This document shows, piece by piece, positions 21,524 to 30,670 of a stretch of DNA of 30,670 bases (position 1 is the stretch's first letter; every line of letters starts with the position of its first letter). The notes beneath the pieces are model-generated. The model was not told the origin of the DNA. It searched no databases and saw nothing but the letters and a program-made list of their open reading frames with translations. The DNA comes from JBKEDC01 sp047975205 (lineage in GTDB: Bacteria; Bacteroidota; Bacteroidia; Bacteroidales; Prolixibacteraceae), in contig JBKEDC010000010.1 of the NCBI GenBank assembly GCA_047975205.1, positions 1 through 30,670 on the forward strand, read 5' to 3'. Both the position numbers and the translations under genes were made by a program.

Positions 21524-24500
21524 ATGAAAAACGTTTATCTAAATTTTAATTATGGCAAGGAGGCAAGATGTTTTTTTAGGCAATTGCACCTCAAAGCCGG
21601 GTTGTTACTCTTGTTAGTAATGGCGATAGGCATTCCAAACGCTACGGCTGTGAGTAGTATGGAATTTGCTCGCGAAAAACAAGAACAAGCGGAGAAAAGA
21701 ATCGTAACCGGACAAGTGGTAGACGAGAAAGGAAATCCGCTGCCCGGAGTAACTGTGGTGATTCAAGGAACTCAAATCGGTACTGTTACCGATGCCGACG
21801 GTAAATACGTTATTAAGGCAAGCGATAAAGACGCATTGAACTTCTCGTTTATCGGTATGAAGTCGAAGGTGATATTGGTGGAAAACAAGAAGAAAATTGA
21901 TGTATCGCTTCTTTCAAATACGGAAAATATTGAAGAAGTGGCAGTAGTTGCTTTCGGTCAGCAAAAGAAGGAAAGTATTGTTTCGGCAATTACTTCGGTG
22001 AAACCGGGCGATTTGAAATCATCGAACAGTGACCTTACCTCATCGTTTGCCGGAAAGGTTGCCGGTTTGATTGGTTGGGATAATTCCGGAGCACCTGCAG
22101 CACTGACGGAAGATGAAATGAACACCGAGTTCTATATTCGCGGTATCACTTCATTTGCCACCGGAGCTAATGTAGATCCGCTTATCCTTTTAGATGGTAT
22201 TGAGGTGTCTAAGCTAGATTTGGCTCGTATCGATCCCGATGATATTGAAACCTTTAACGTGATGAAAGATGCTTCGGCAACAGCTATGTATGGTGCTCGA
22301 GGTGCCAACGGAGTTATCTACGTAACCACTAAAAAAGGAGAAGCCGGAAATATGAGAGCTTCAGTAAGATATGAACATATCTGGTCGATGCCAACCCGTG
22401 AAATTGATGTGGTGGGAGGACAGGAATATATGCAGCTCTACAACGAAGCAATCATGGCGCGAGACCCTAACGGAACACCTGCCTACTCACAACAAGATAT
22501 TTTGAATAGAGATAATGATGCTTATCCGAGCTGGGTTTATCCGAATAACGATTGGTATCAGAAGCTATTCAAAAGTTACACCATGAATGACCACTTTGCC
22601 ATAAACGTGAGAGGTGGAGGAGAGAAGGTGCAATACTACGTATCGGTAAATCACAACCGAGATAATGGAATGATTAAAACCGACAAGATTAATCAATTCG
22701 ATGCAAACATTCAAAATCAGCAAACCACGTTTAGAACTAATATCAATGCCAATCTGACTAAAACGGCAAAGTTAGTGCTCAATTCATTCTCTACTTACGA
22801 TAAATATCACGGAACAGTAGCTTCAACAAACTCATTATACGCTTATGCTTTTGCTGCCAACCCCGTTGATTTTGCTCCTACTTATCCGGTGGAAGGCACA
22901 AGCTACAATTGGCCACACATTGCATTTGGAGGAAGTAACTCCAGTGGAAACCCTTATGCAGAGGTGCAAAAAGGATATCAAGATCGTATTAGATATTCTA
23001 CGATTAACAACTTCGAGTTCATACAAAACCTGAATGATTTCATTAAAGGGCTTGAATTTAGAGCAACTCTAGGTGTAACGAATACCGGATATTTCGCTAA
23101 TGCTTACGAATATTCACCAGCTTATTACACGTTATCTTGGTATAATCCAATCAATCAAGAGCATGAACTCACACCAACTAATGAATCATCGGCAGATGAA
23201 ACATTGAGAAAAACAAGTGGTGGTGATACCAAAAATTCGCAAACGATTATGGACTATCAAGTAAGATTATTTCACACCGCAGCTTGGAATGACCACCAAA
23301 CCAGTTTAACGGGTGTATTTACTGCCCGCCAAAAAGATGATAGTAGTCCTTCAAATATTATTTATAGCTTCCCTGCTCGAAACATCAGCTTCGCTGCTCG
23401 CGGAACGTATGGATATAAAGATACTTATTTTGTAGAAGCAAGTTTAGGAATAAACGGTTCAGAAAGATTTGCCAAAGGCAATAGAATTGGCTATTTCCCT
23501 GCTTTCGGAGCTGCGTGGGTAGTTTCACAAGAAGACTTTATGCGTTCAACTAGTCGTTGGTTGAGTTTTCTCAAATTAAGAGGATCTTACGGTAAAACCG
23601 GCAACGATGGTGTTATTTCTTCGCCACGATTTTTGTATCTCGATGAATTCAATAATGAGTATACCATTGGATCAGGGGAAGGACTAAATTCATCTTCAAA
23701 CTATTATAGGATAACAAATTACGGTAATGATCAAACTGAATGGGAAACCGCAGAACAAGTAAACTTTGGTATTGATCTTCGACTATTTGGCGGAATGGTA
23801 GATATTACAACCGATATTTATCAGGAAACAAGGCATAACATCTACTCATTGAGAACAACAATTCCGGCAACGATGGGGCTATATACTGATCCGTTGGACA
23901 ATGTGGGTAAGGTGCGTGGTCGAGGTATAGATTTCTCGGGAAAAATACAGCACGCCTTTTCTAATGATTTTTGGTTTATAGCCAACGGAACATTTACTTA
24001 CAGTAAATCAACCATTCTTAAGATTGAAGAAGCTATGGGGAAACCCGAATGGCAGCTGAGATCGGGTAGAGATATTTCGCAACGATTGGCGTTTGTTGCC
24101 GACGGATTGTTTCAAGACCAAGCAGAGATAGATAATAGCCCCATTCAAGCCGGAGATTATGGTGTGGGTGATATTAAATATAAAGATATTGACGGTAACG
24201 GAGTTATTGACGGTAGTGATGCCGTGAGAGCCGGATATCCGGAAACTCCTCGATTAATATACGGTTTCAGCACTTTCATTCACTATAAAAATTGGGAATT
24301 TTCCATGAGTTTCCAAGGTGCCGGAAATAGATCTTTCTTCATAGATGCTGAAGCTATTTCTCCGTTCTACAGCAACAGAGCCGTATTGCGGAAGATTGCC
24401 GATAGCCATTGGACAAGCGAAAATCAAGCTGCAAATCCTTTCTGGCCTAAACTTTCAACTTCCAATATTTCAACACATAACGTGCAAGAAGATTCTGATT

Positions 24501-24760
24501 TATACAGCGATGAAACAAGAGAAAGTACCTATTTTATGCGAAGTGGCAGGTTCTTGAGATGTAAATCAATTGAAGTAGCCTATTACTTGAATGAGCAATG
24601 GTTGGAACGGTTTAAAATTAAAAACTTTAGGATTTATGCCCGAACAAATAATCCTTTCTTGATTAGCAACTTCGATCTTTGGGATATCGAGCTCGCCGAA
24701 AACGGGTTTAACTATCCGATTCAGAAGACATATTCCATCGGGTTTACCTTCAGCTTTTAA
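21524..24760 (+). CDS. SusC/RagA-family TonB-dependent outer-membrane transporter
   Basis: A 1078-residue outer-membrane transporter that works with its SusD partner to import oligosaccharides or peptides. Signal region at about 1-43 is long, with a basic start and hydrophobic core (AGLLLLLVMAIGIPNATA). A carboxypeptidase-regulatory-like domain follows (VTGQVVDEKGNPLPGVTVV then TDADGKYVI, about 61-140). Next come the TonB-box-like EEVAVVAFGQQKK and the plug with FYIRGITSF, PLILLDGIEV, DIETFNVMKDASATAMYGARGANGVI. The barrel ends in aromatic SIGFTFSF. No N-terminal STN domain is seen, so anti-sigma signalling is unlikely. The ATG at 21524 is chosen over an in-frame TTG at 21503. SusD starts 39 bases downstream. 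The substrate cannot be told. Confidence 0.95.
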   Translation: MKNVYLNFNYGKEARCFFRQLHLKAGLLLLLVMAIGIPNATAVSSMEFAREKQEQAEKRIVTGQVVDEKGNPLPGVTVVIQGTQIGTVTDADGKYVIKASDKDALNFSFIGMKSKVILVENKKKIDVSLLSNTENIEEVAVVAFGQQKKESIVSAITSVKPGDLKSSNSDLTSSFAGKVAGLIGWDNSGAPAALTEDEMNTEFYIRGITSFATGANVDPLILLDGIEVSKLDLARIDPDDIETFNVMKDASATAMYGARGANGVIYVTTKKGEAGNMRASVRYEHIWSMPTREIDVVGGQEYMQLYNEAIMARDPNGTPAYSQQDILNRDNDAYPSWVYPNNDWYQKLFKSYTMNDHFAINVRGGGEKVQYYVSVNHNRDNGMIKTDKINQFDANIQNQQTTFRTNINANLTKTAKLVLNSFSTYDKYHGTVASTNSLYAYAFAANPVDFAPTYPVEGTSYNWPHIAFGGSNSSGNPYAEVQKGYQDRIRYSTINNFEFIQNLNDFIKGLEFRATLGVTNTGYFANAYEYSPAYYTLSWYNPINQEHELTPTNESSADETLRKTSGGDTKNSQTIMDYQVRLFHTAAWNDHQTSLTGVFTARQKDDSSPSNIIYSFPARNISFAARGTYGYKDTYFVEASLGINGSERFAKGNRIGYFPAFGAAWVVSQEDFMRSTSRWLSFLKLRGSYGKTGNDGVISSPRFLYLDEFNNEYTIGSGEGLNSSSNYYRITNYGNDQTEWETAEQVNFGIDLRLFGGMVDITTDIYQETRHNIYSLRTTIPATMGLYTDPLDNVGKVRGRGIDFSGKIQHAFSNDFWFIANGTFTYSKSTILKIEEAMGKPEWQLRSGRDISQRLAFVADGLFQDQAEIDNSPIQAGDYGVGDIKYKDIDGNGVIDGSDAVRAGYPETPRLIYGFSTFIHYKNWEFSMSFQGAGNRSFFIDAEAISPFYSNRAVLRKIADSHWTSENQAANPFWPKLSTSNISTHNVQEDSDLYSDETRESTYFMRSGRFLRCKSIEVAYYLNEQWLERFKIKNFRIYARTNNPFLISNFDLWDIELAENGFNYPIQKTYSIGFTFSF

Positions 24761-24799
24761 AGAAAATTGTTTGATACAAATTAATTAAAAACAAGAACA

Positions 24800-26776
24800 A
24801 TGAGAAACACAAGATATAAAATACTTGCTTTAATGCTGGCTGTTGCATATACTTTTACCGGATGCAACAATTATCTGGATGTTGTTCCGGAAGAGGATTT
24901 GACATCTATCGAAAACATTTTTGAAAAACGTTCTACTGCCATACAATTTTTCTACGGATGCTATCAATTTTATAATAGAGGCGGAAATATTTCATCAGAT
25001 CCGAGCATTGCTGCTTCCGATGAAATAACAACCAGTGAATACCTGCGTAATTCGTCGCTCTCGGGATATAGCTATAGAGTAGGATTCAGAATAGCTCAAG
25101 GCTTACAAAGTACACCTGATCCGATTTTACCCACATGGGGTGGAGGTTCAGAGCAAAACTATTACATAGCCATTCGAAATTGCAACACTTTTCTAGACAA
25201 TATCGATAATGTGAATAACATGGAAGATGATGAAATTTCACAATACAAGGCTAGTGCTAAGGCAATTAAGGCATTCTATTATTTTGAGTTGATGAAAAGA
25301 TACGGACCAATTTGTCTCGTTCCTCAGAATATAGGCATTGAAGAAAGTATTGAGGCAATGCAAATAGCACGCTCGCCTATTGATGAATGTGTAGATGCTA
25401 TTATACGCTTGTTTGATGAAGCACTAGATGGCGATGAATACGGCGACGGTATTGTATCGTTTGCCGAACAATCGCAAACAGAATACGGATTTCTTACTAG
25501 GGAAGCAGTAATGGGCTATAAGGCAAAAGTATTGCTCTATGCTGCAAGTCCGTTGTTTAACGGAAACTATGACTTTTACAGTGATTTTAAAAATCGTTTA
25601 GGTGTGCAATTGTTTAATTTGGATGAAGACGCTGAAAAATGGAAAAAAGCAGCTGATGCAGCCAAAGAAGCAATTGAGTTTTGTGAAGGTACAGGTTTAG
25701 TTATGTATAGCGGTTATTCCGGCGAATCATCACCATTATTAAACAAGATACGAGATTTACAATATGCCGTATTGCCCGAAACTTTCGATACTCCGGGACT
25801 TATTCATGGCACCTTCATAGGTAATCCTTCGAGTAATATGTTAGATATCTATGCAAGGCTTCCCCGATATAACAGTCAAGATGCCAATTTTTCCAGCTCG
25901 GTTTTAGGTAATATAAACCCGACTTTACGCATGGTTGAAATGTATTATACCGAAAATGGATTGCCTTTTGATGATGACAAAACAAGAGTGAGTTTGAGTG
26001 AAGCAGAAAGAACTTTCGGTATCGAAAGAAGTAATACATATAACAACGTGGTTGCACTAAATGAAAATGTATTAGAGTTGCACTTGCGAAGAGAACCTCG
26101 TTTCTATGCCAATATTGCTTTCGATAAAGGAATATGGAAAAGGCTAAATGACTATGTAGAGATGGAACCTTACCGAAATGGAAGACATGGGGTAGAAACC
26201 TTGAATATTAAAAATAATACGTATTACAACATTACCGGATATTGGCAGAAGAAACTCATATCAGAAAAAAACCGAGGTACGGCAAACTATAACTTTAGTG
26301 TTGTTGGTCCATTCCTACGATTGAGATTAGCTGATTTATACTTGATGTATGCCGAGGCATTAAATGAATATTACGGACCTACTGAAGAAGTATACGAGGC
26401 AATCAATAAGGTAAGAGAAAGAGCCGGTATTCCAACTGTTCAAGACTCTTGGAATAATTATTCAAACAATCCTTCTAAAATCACGACAAAGAAAGGAATG
26501 AGAGATATTATACAACGAGAGCGAATGATTGAATTAGCTTTTGAAGGACAACGTTTTTGGGATTTGAGAAGATGGAAAATTGCTGAAGAATACTTGGATA
26601 AACCGGCACGAGGATGGAATATATTGGGCGACGAAAGCAATACGTTCTATAACATGCAAAGAGGACCTATTGAGGTTTGGAAAGACAATGAATTCCGTTC
26701 GCCGAGAGACTATTTCTGGCCAATAAAGGATGAAGAAATATTTAAATCATTGGTAGTGCAAAACCCGGGTTGGTAA
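24800..26776 (+). CDS. SusD/RagB-family surface lipoprotein
   Basis: A 658-residue surface lipoprotein that forms the lid over the SusC barrel and binds the nutrient. Lipoprotein signal with lipid Cys C22 (AYTFTGCNNYLDVVPEEDL), the standard SusD start. SusD features include a TPR-rich helical core with AIKAFYYFELMKRYGPICLVP, EAVMGYKAKVLLYAASPLFNG and LRLADLYLMYAEALNEYYG. The closing region has INKVRERAGIPTV, ERMIELAFEGQRFWDLRRWKIAEEYL and the final PIKDEEIFKSLVVQNPGW. It is longer than the usual 500-600 residues, so the loop part (about 280-470) is probably enlarged. It lies 39 bases after SusC and 38 before the next lipoprotein, as one transcript. Ligand unknown. Confidence 0.95.
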   Translation: MRNTRYKILALMLAVAYTFTGCNNYLDVVPEEDLTSIENIFEKRSTAIQFFYGCYQFYNRGGNISSDPSIAASDEITTSEYLRNSSLSGYSYRVGFRIAQGLQSTPDPILPTWGGGSEQNYYIAIRNCNTFLDNIDNVNNMEDDEISQYKASAKAIKAFYYFELMKRYGPICLVPQNIGIEESIEAMQIARSPIDECVDAIIRLFDEALDGDEYGDGIVSFAEQSQTEYGFLTREAVMGYKAKVLLYAASPLFNGNYDFYSDFKNRLGVQLFNLDEDAEKWKKAADAAKEAIEFCEGTGLVMYSGYSGESSPLLNKIRDLQYAVLPETFDTPGLIHGTFIGNPSSNMLDIYARLPRYNSQDANFSSSVLGNINPTLRMVEMYYTENGLPFDDDKTRVSLSEAERTFGIERSNTYNNVVALNENVLELHLRREPRFYANIAFDKGIWKRLNDYVEMEPYRNGRHGVETLNIKNNTYYNITGYWQKKLISEKNRGTANYNFSVVGPFLRLRLADLYLMYAEALNEYYGPTEEVYEAINKVRERAGIPTVQDSWNNYSNNPSKITTKKGMRDIIQRERMIELAFEGQRFWDLRRWKIAEEYLDKPARGWNILGDESNTFYNMQRGPIEVWKDNEFRSPRDYFWPIKDEEIFKSLVVQNPGW

Positions 26777-26814
26777 ACAACATGAAGTCAGCATTTAATT
26801 TAAAAACGAAGATT

Positions 26815-28182
26815 ATGAAATATAATTACATATACCTGTTAGCATTATTGTTATTGTGCTCATGCAATAAAAATGATAATGAGATGTTTAACGTAGATAT
26901 GAACAACCTTACAGTAAGCTTTGAACCCTATCCGGGGGGTGCAGTAATGCACTATACACTTCCAAATGATCCGAATATTTATGCTATACAAGCAAAATAT
27001 ACCGATGCTTACGGAAATGAGATCACACGAAAAGGAACATACACCGGAAAAGAAGTTGACTTATTTGGTTTCGATGAAGCAACGAAAAATATTCCGGTAG
27101 AAATCGGATTGCTAAATTTCGATAATGTATTGTCGGACACACAAATGGCTTACTTCTCTACAGAGAAAAGTGCCGCAGCAGCCGTTTTCGACAGTTTGGA
27201 AATAAAATCGGGTTGGGATGGCTTCCGGGTTCAATATCCGGAGCTTGATGAATATGCTGAAGGAATCATATCAATATTCTATGTAGGATATAATCAATTC
27301 ACCAACACTGAGAATGATACCATGTTATTGGGGTCTTACCCGATTACTCAATATGCTTTCTCTGTAGATTTCATCGTGGAAGATACAATAAGCAGCTCAA
27401 CGGTTGTGGTTACTACCGAAGATGTAAGGGGAAATATCGTTAATAAAAGAATTGAACGAGATGTACCCGTTGCAAGATCTGAGCAATACGACAGTGGCAA
27501 ATTGGCTTTACTGGATGGACCTTCAATGGAAAACGCAGACAAAAAAATCGGTATAAAATACTTATTCGATGGCGATAGAATCGGGTATCAGTGTTTAGGA
27601 GCTGATGGCGGTGGCAAACTTTATAGTTTTTACTCCGGCATAGGCGTGCTTACTGAAGAGATAGACACAAGCAAAAGTACTTGGACTTTTGATTTGGGCA
27701 CGGAACAAGAGGTGGCTCAAGTTCGTGTGTATAGTCACCTTAATGCCAGTACTACCGGAGTTAGAGGCGATGTTCAGGAACCAATGAAAGACACACTTAA
27801 GTATTATTACCCTAACACGATGGAAGTTTACGGAGTTCCTTCAGATAAATCGCCCGACACACCTATTGAAGAATGTGTGCTGTTGGGAGAGTATTCCGAG
27901 TCGCAAGCATTGAGTAAATCTAATAAGTGGACATGGTCGGCATTTGATTCATACTACAGAAAATACACCGCTGCAAAAGTAGAAGAATTTAAAGAACTGA
28001 ATGATACGGAAGAAAACTACCAAGCGATTGTAGCTGATGTTACCGGTAATAAGTATCGCTATTTGAAGTTTAGGGTAACTCGAGCTTTCGATAGTTATTC
28101 AACAACAACCGGACTATTGTTGTCATATAATGGAGCTATAGCTATGGAAGAGTTAGAAGTATATATTAAATCAAAAGAGTAG
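26815..28182 (+). CDS. DUF4959-type surface lipoprotein of the Sus locus (SusE position)
   Basis: A 455-residue lipoprotein; signal MKYNYIYLLALLLLCSCNK with lipid Cys C17. The first part (about 28-120) matches the DUF4959 pattern: VSFEPYPGGAVMHYTLPND, then YAIQAKYTDAYGNE and GFDEATKNIPVEIGLLNFDN. A middle domain (FDSLEIKSGWDGFRVQYPE on to DVRGNIVNKRIERDVPVARSE) resembles DUF5126. A C-terminal F5/8C-like DUF5000 domain follows (KYLFDGDRIGYQCLGA, WTFDLGTEQEVAQVRVYSH, YRYLKFRVTRAFD). Such three-domain lipoproteins lie after SusCD and are thought to bind glycans at the cell surface. The open frame extends back to 26770, but the ATG at 26815 gives the right signal peptide. Confidence 0.85.
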   Translation: MKYNYIYLLALLLLCSCNKNDNEMFNVDMNNLTVSFEPYPGGAVMHYTLPNDPNIYAIQAKYTDAYGNEITRKGTYTGKEVDLFGFDEATKNIPVEIGLLNFDNVLSDTQMAYFSTEKSAAAAVFDSLEIKSGWDGFRVQYPELDEYAEGIISIFYVGYNQFTNTENDTMLLGSYPITQYAFSVDFIVEDTISSSTVVVTTEDVRGNIVNKRIERDVPVARSEQYDSGKLALLDGPSMENADKKIGIKYLFDGDRIGYQCLGADGGGKLYSFYSGIGVLTEEIDTSKSTWTFDLGTEQEVAQVRVYSHLNASTTGVRGDVQEPMKDTLKYYYPNTMEVYGVPSDKSPDTPIEECVLLGEYSESQALSKSNKWTWSAFDSYYRKYTAAKVEEFKELNDTEENYQAIVADVTGNKYRYLKFRVTRAFDSYSTTTGLLLSYNGAIAMEELEVYIKSKE

Positions 28183-28228
28183 AGGTTCAAGAGTTTTATT
28201 TTAAGAAATAGAATATAAAATAAGAGGT

Positions 28229-29833
28229 ATGAAATATTTTAGATTATTTATAATATTGCTATCAGCAGCTGCTTCGTTTGCAGCTTGCGAAACAATGGAA
28301 GATACCTATGCAGAATACGATAAAAATCAGCGTTTTGTGGGGCAATGTGATAGTGTAGAAGTACATGTGGGTTGGGAGCGTTTTAAGCTTACGTGGGTGA
28401 ATAGCTCAGATCCTACAATTGATCATATTATGATAGAGTGGGAGCAAGACACCGTTGTGGGTTCTGTAGAGCTACCGGTAGGGACTACAGAATATGAAAC
28501 AGACACCATTTTTAAACAAAGTTCGAAAAGCTGTGAATTTATGGTGTATGCTGTCGATTCTGAAGGAAACAAATCGAATTCTGATCCAATATACGCTAAG
28601 CCGGTTAGTCGTGATGATGAGTTGGTTATGTTGATGGGGACTGTAAATAGGAACCATTATTATATTGGAAACGAATTGGTTATCTTGCTGCAAATCGGAA
28701 GATACAAAGGAGAATATGATGAAGCTGGAATAGTGGAATCTTATATTACTTATACTAAAGTTGGAGGAGAAACCGTAAAACAAGAAATTACAGCAGATGA
28801 CTATAATTTCGGAATGTTGGAAATTAATGATATTGCTGAAGATTCGAGAGCTTTGGTGCAAAGTAAGATATTGTTGGAAGATTGTTATGACACGATAAAG
28901 TATGAACCATATATTTTGTATCGAATAGGAGATACTTATACCGATGATGAAGGAAGAGAGATTACGGTTAAGGCTAATTATGATGCTGATTTTGTAAATA
29001 CACAAGTTATTCGATTCGATTTACCTGACAATGTCATTCGTGAGTCAGTTCTTGATACATTGACCGAGTTGCACATCAGTACTGATGTGTCGGCATTGAC
29101 TAATGTGCTGTATATGCCAAACCTAAAAAGAATTATTCTGGGAGGAGAAAGATATATGAATAGGCAATTCTCCAATAATGACGATTACGTGAGTAAGTTG
29201 GATGACATTAACTCCAGTGTATTTGCTTTGGAAACTTTATATAAGGTGAATGGTGTAGAAATTCAAATTTATGGAAATCATTATCAAATTAAAGATAGCC
29301 TAAACATTCGCTACCTTTCAACAAACCCAAGATCGTATCCGATTGCTGCTGAAAAACTGAATATGTCAGATTGGACAATCACAGCAAATTATGATCAAGA
29401 TATATCTTCGAGTTTAGATAATTTAATTGATGCAAATTTCCAAACAGCATGGAAATCACTTGAAGTGTATGATGAAGTGCGTACGCATGAAATTATATAT
29501 GATATGCAAGAAGAAATAGAATTGAAGGGTTTTTACTTTTCTCAATATCTAGATCAAACCGCCCTGAGAAATCCAACCTTAATGGCAAAATACCTTTCAG
29601 TATTTCCTCAATTTGCAGAAATAGAAATTTCATCAGATGGTGTAAATTGGTCAGATCCATTTGAAAATTTCCAAACCTTTAACTTGGGAATTACCATGGC
29701 AGAAAATACGGTATTTAAAATTCCACAAGATGGGAGGGCTTTGGTGAAAGCAAGATATGTGAAACTGATTGTTAATGATCGGGTTACTAGTACGAATAAC
29801 TATGTCGTGTTGGGTGATTTCTTTCCATTCTAA
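28229..29833 (+). CDS. DUF4998-type surface lipoprotein with discoidin-like C-domain
   Basis: A 534-residue lipoprotein with lipid Cys C20 (LSAAASFAACETMEDTY). The N-terminal region (about 35-215) contains fibronectin-like sheets of the DUF4998 type: VEVHVGWERFKLTWVNSSDPTI and KSCEFMVYAVDSEGNKS. A middle segment (DTLTELHISTDVSALTNV then YMPNLKRIILGG) resembles a short leucine-rich or linker part. The C-terminal 150 residues look like an F5/8C (discoidin) galactose-binding fold: SSLDNLIDANFQTAWKS, EIIYDMQEEIELKGFYFSQ, AEIEISSDGVNWSD and ARYVKLIVND. It probably binds the same glycan as its neighbour; no catalytic motif is visible. Last gene of the locus, 46 bases after the previous one, followed by a terminator hairpin. 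Confidence 0.82.
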   Translation: MKYFRLFIILLSAAASFAACETMEDTYAEYDKNQRFVGQCDSVEVHVGWERFKLTWVNSSDPTIDHIMIEWEQDTVVGSVELPVGTTEYETDTIFKQSSKSCEFMVYAVDSEGNKSNSDPIYAKPVSRDDELVMLMGTVNRNHYYIGNELVILLQIGRYKGEYDEAGIVESYITYTKVGGETVKQEITADDYNFGMLEINDIAEDSRALVQSKILLEDCYDTIKYEPYILYRIGDTYTDDEGREITVKANYDADFVNTQVIRFDLPDNVIRESVLDTLTELHISTDVSALTNVLYMPNLKRIILGGERYMNRQFSNNDDYVSKLDDINSSVFALETLYKVNGVEIQIYGNHYQIKDSLNIRYLSTNPRSYPIAAEKLNMSDWTITANYDQDISSSLDNLIDANFQTAWKSLEVYDEVRTHEIIYDMQEEIELKGFYFSQYLDQTALRNPTLMAKYLSVFPQFAEIEISSDGVNWSDPFENFQTFNLGITMAENTVFKIPQDGRALVKARYVKLIVNDRVTSTNNYVVLGDFFPF

Positions 29834-29846
29834 AATAAATAATAAA

Positions 29847-29875
29847 ATAGGGGTGCATCATTGCTCCCCTATCTT
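29847..29875 (+). terminator. Terminator hairpin after the Sus locus
   Basis: ATAGGGG (29847-29853) pairs with CCCCTAT (29866-29872). The stem continues past one T-T mismatch with GCA/TGC around a TCAT loop. Only a weak T-rich tail (CTTATAATT) follows. It lies 13 bases after the last lipoprotein gene. Confidence 0.7.
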
Positions 29876-29969
29876 ATAATTGGACCTTGAATGCTAATTT
29901 AAATCAGCCAAATGAAAGAAAACAAGATTATTTAATGTTGTGATCGGTATTAAATTAAGTCTTATAGCT

Positions 29970-30670
29970 ATGAAATTTATCAAACAAAATACAAAACTAA
30001 AAGGTTTAACACTAATTGCACTTCTAGTCATTGTTTCAATGGCTAACGCGCAAACCGGAAAGGTGTATCCAAAAACCGGTATCGTGAAGGGAGTGCTCGA
30101 CAATGGGTTTACCTATTACTTGATGCAAAATCCGGTATCGCCGGGTAAGGTGAATTATTATCTCATGCAAGATGTTGGTGCCATATTGGAAGAAGACTCC
30201 CAAAACGGCTTAGCTCATTTCTTAGAACATATGGCATTTAACGGGACAAAGAATTTTCCTGATGATGCTATTCTTAAATCATTTGAAAAACGAGGACTTA
30301 AAAGCAGTATAAATGCACACACCGGGGTTGATCAAACAGTTTACCATTTTACGAATATACCGACCAAAGACCATGCATTTAATGATCAATGTTTGCTAAT
30401 GCTTTATGATTGGTGTGATAACCTTACTCTAGATCAGGACAAGATAGATTCGGAAAGGTTGGTGATTTTAGAAGAAAAGAGAACTCGAAACAATTTGGAT
30501 TTTCGAGTGAAGATGGCAAGTTATGAAGCAATGTTTAATGATTCGAAATATGCACATCGCAATATAATAGGTATAGATGAAATTCTCAAAAATTTCAAAC
30601 GAGAGGAACTCGTTAATTTTTATCATAAGTGGTATCGCTCAGATTTACAAGCCATAGTTGTGGTGGGTGA
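29970..30670 (+). CDS. Exported M16-family (insulinase/pitrilysin-like) zinc peptidase, 5-prime part
   Basis: The first 233 residues of a gene that runs off the window. A signal peptide covers about 1-27 (LIALLVIVSMANA-Q), so it acts in the periplasm or at the outer membrane. The M16 domain carries the inverted zinc motif HxxEH as HFLEH at residues 83-87 (GLAHFLEHMAFNGTKNF), with E86 as the catalytic base. A distal zinc-ligand Glu candidate lies in ERLVILEEKRTR (about E168). INAHTGVDQTVYHF and a SKYAHRNIIG segment follow, as in PqqL-type two-repeat peptidases of about 930 residues. It starts 136 bases after the Sus locus, beyond the hairpin, so it is probably a separate unit. No clear promoter box seen. 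Confidence 0.9.
   Translation, partial: MKFIKQNTKLKGLTLIALLVIVSMANAQTGKVYPKTGIVKGVLDNGFTYYLMQNPVSPGKVNYYLMQDVGAILEEDSQNGLAHFLEHMAFNGTKNFPDDAILKSFEKRGLKSSINAHTGVDQTVYHFTNIPTKDHAFNDQCLLMLYDWCDNLTLDQDKIDSERLVILEEKRTRNNLDFRVKMASYEAMFNDSKYAHRNIIGIDEILKNFKREELVNFYHKWYRSDLQAIVVVG

Noticed and set aside
28472..29005. 177-codon minus-strand open frame
   Set aside because: It lies wholly antisense within the DUF4998-type lipoprotein gene, whose sense frame shows clear domain patterns and a lipoprotein signal. The antisense product is Ile/Ser-rich low-quality sequence.
1..30670. A defence island, prophage, integrative element or CRISPR array
   Set aside because: I saw no integrase, transposase, phage structural, toxin-antitoxin, nuclease-helicase or repeat-spacer pattern in any frame. 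Gene content is metabolic, transport and housekeeping.

Overview
The window reads as chromosomal DNA of a fairly AT-rich member of the Bacteroidota, most likely order Bacteroidales. The support is a SusC/SusD pair with two SusE-position lipoproteins, the HYC_CC_PP copper-associated family, the carboxyspermidine route of polyamine synthesis, weak Shine-Dalgarno sequences, and several promoters of the Bacteroides type (TTTG about 20 bases upstream of TAnnTTTG). I cannot name the genus. There are 17 intact genes, one partial gene at the right edge and one decayed regulator. I saw no tRNA, rRNA, CRISPR array or intact insertion sequence.

Layout. (1) 1-2762: promoter, TPP riboswitch, then a TonB-dependent receptor that is presumably the outer-membrane thiamin importer, closed by a terminator. 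(2) 2797-4793: a beta-carbonic-anhydrase-like protein lacking its zinc-binding His (minus strand), an SUI1/eIF1-like protein and a YebC-family protein. (3) 4844-12322, minus strand: a copper/silver efflux operon in the order HYC_CC_PP small exported protein, enlarged CusA-type RND pump, outer-membrane factor, CusB-type adaptor with a Met-rich tail, and exported HMA metallochaperone. A ZIP-family metal transporter (12643-13455) diverges from it, so the two share a 336-bp control region. (4) 13456-14200: a gene-poor stretch with competing hairpins and an intrinsic terminator in the leader of the next operon. (5) 14201-18593: carboxynorspermidine/carboxyspermidine dehydrogenase, its decarboxylase and agmatinase, followed without a terminator by a sialidase-like BNR lipoprotein. 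(6) 18772-20449: an ABC-F protein with one normal and one degenerate ATPase site. (7) 20486-29875: a frameshifted remnant of a hybrid two-component/AraC regulator, a very AT-rich spacer, and a four-gene SusC-SusD-lipoprotein-lipoprotein locus for uptake of an unidentified glycan. (8) 29970 to the edge: the start of an exported M16 zinc peptidase.

How the parts work together. The copper operon supplies a complete tripartite export path from periplasm to outside, with small periplasmic metal carriers at each end of the operon. The polyamine genes form a pathway from agmatine to putrescine to carboxyspermidine to spermidine. The Sus-like locus has uptake and surface-binding proteins but no enzyme in the window, and the only nearby regulator is broken. 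I found no clearly undescribed multi-gene system. The observations most worth following are the terminator in the polyamine-operon leader, the decayed regulator beside an intact Sus locus, the one-sided ABC-F, the His-less carbonic anhydrase relative, and the sialidase-like gene attached to the polyamine operon.
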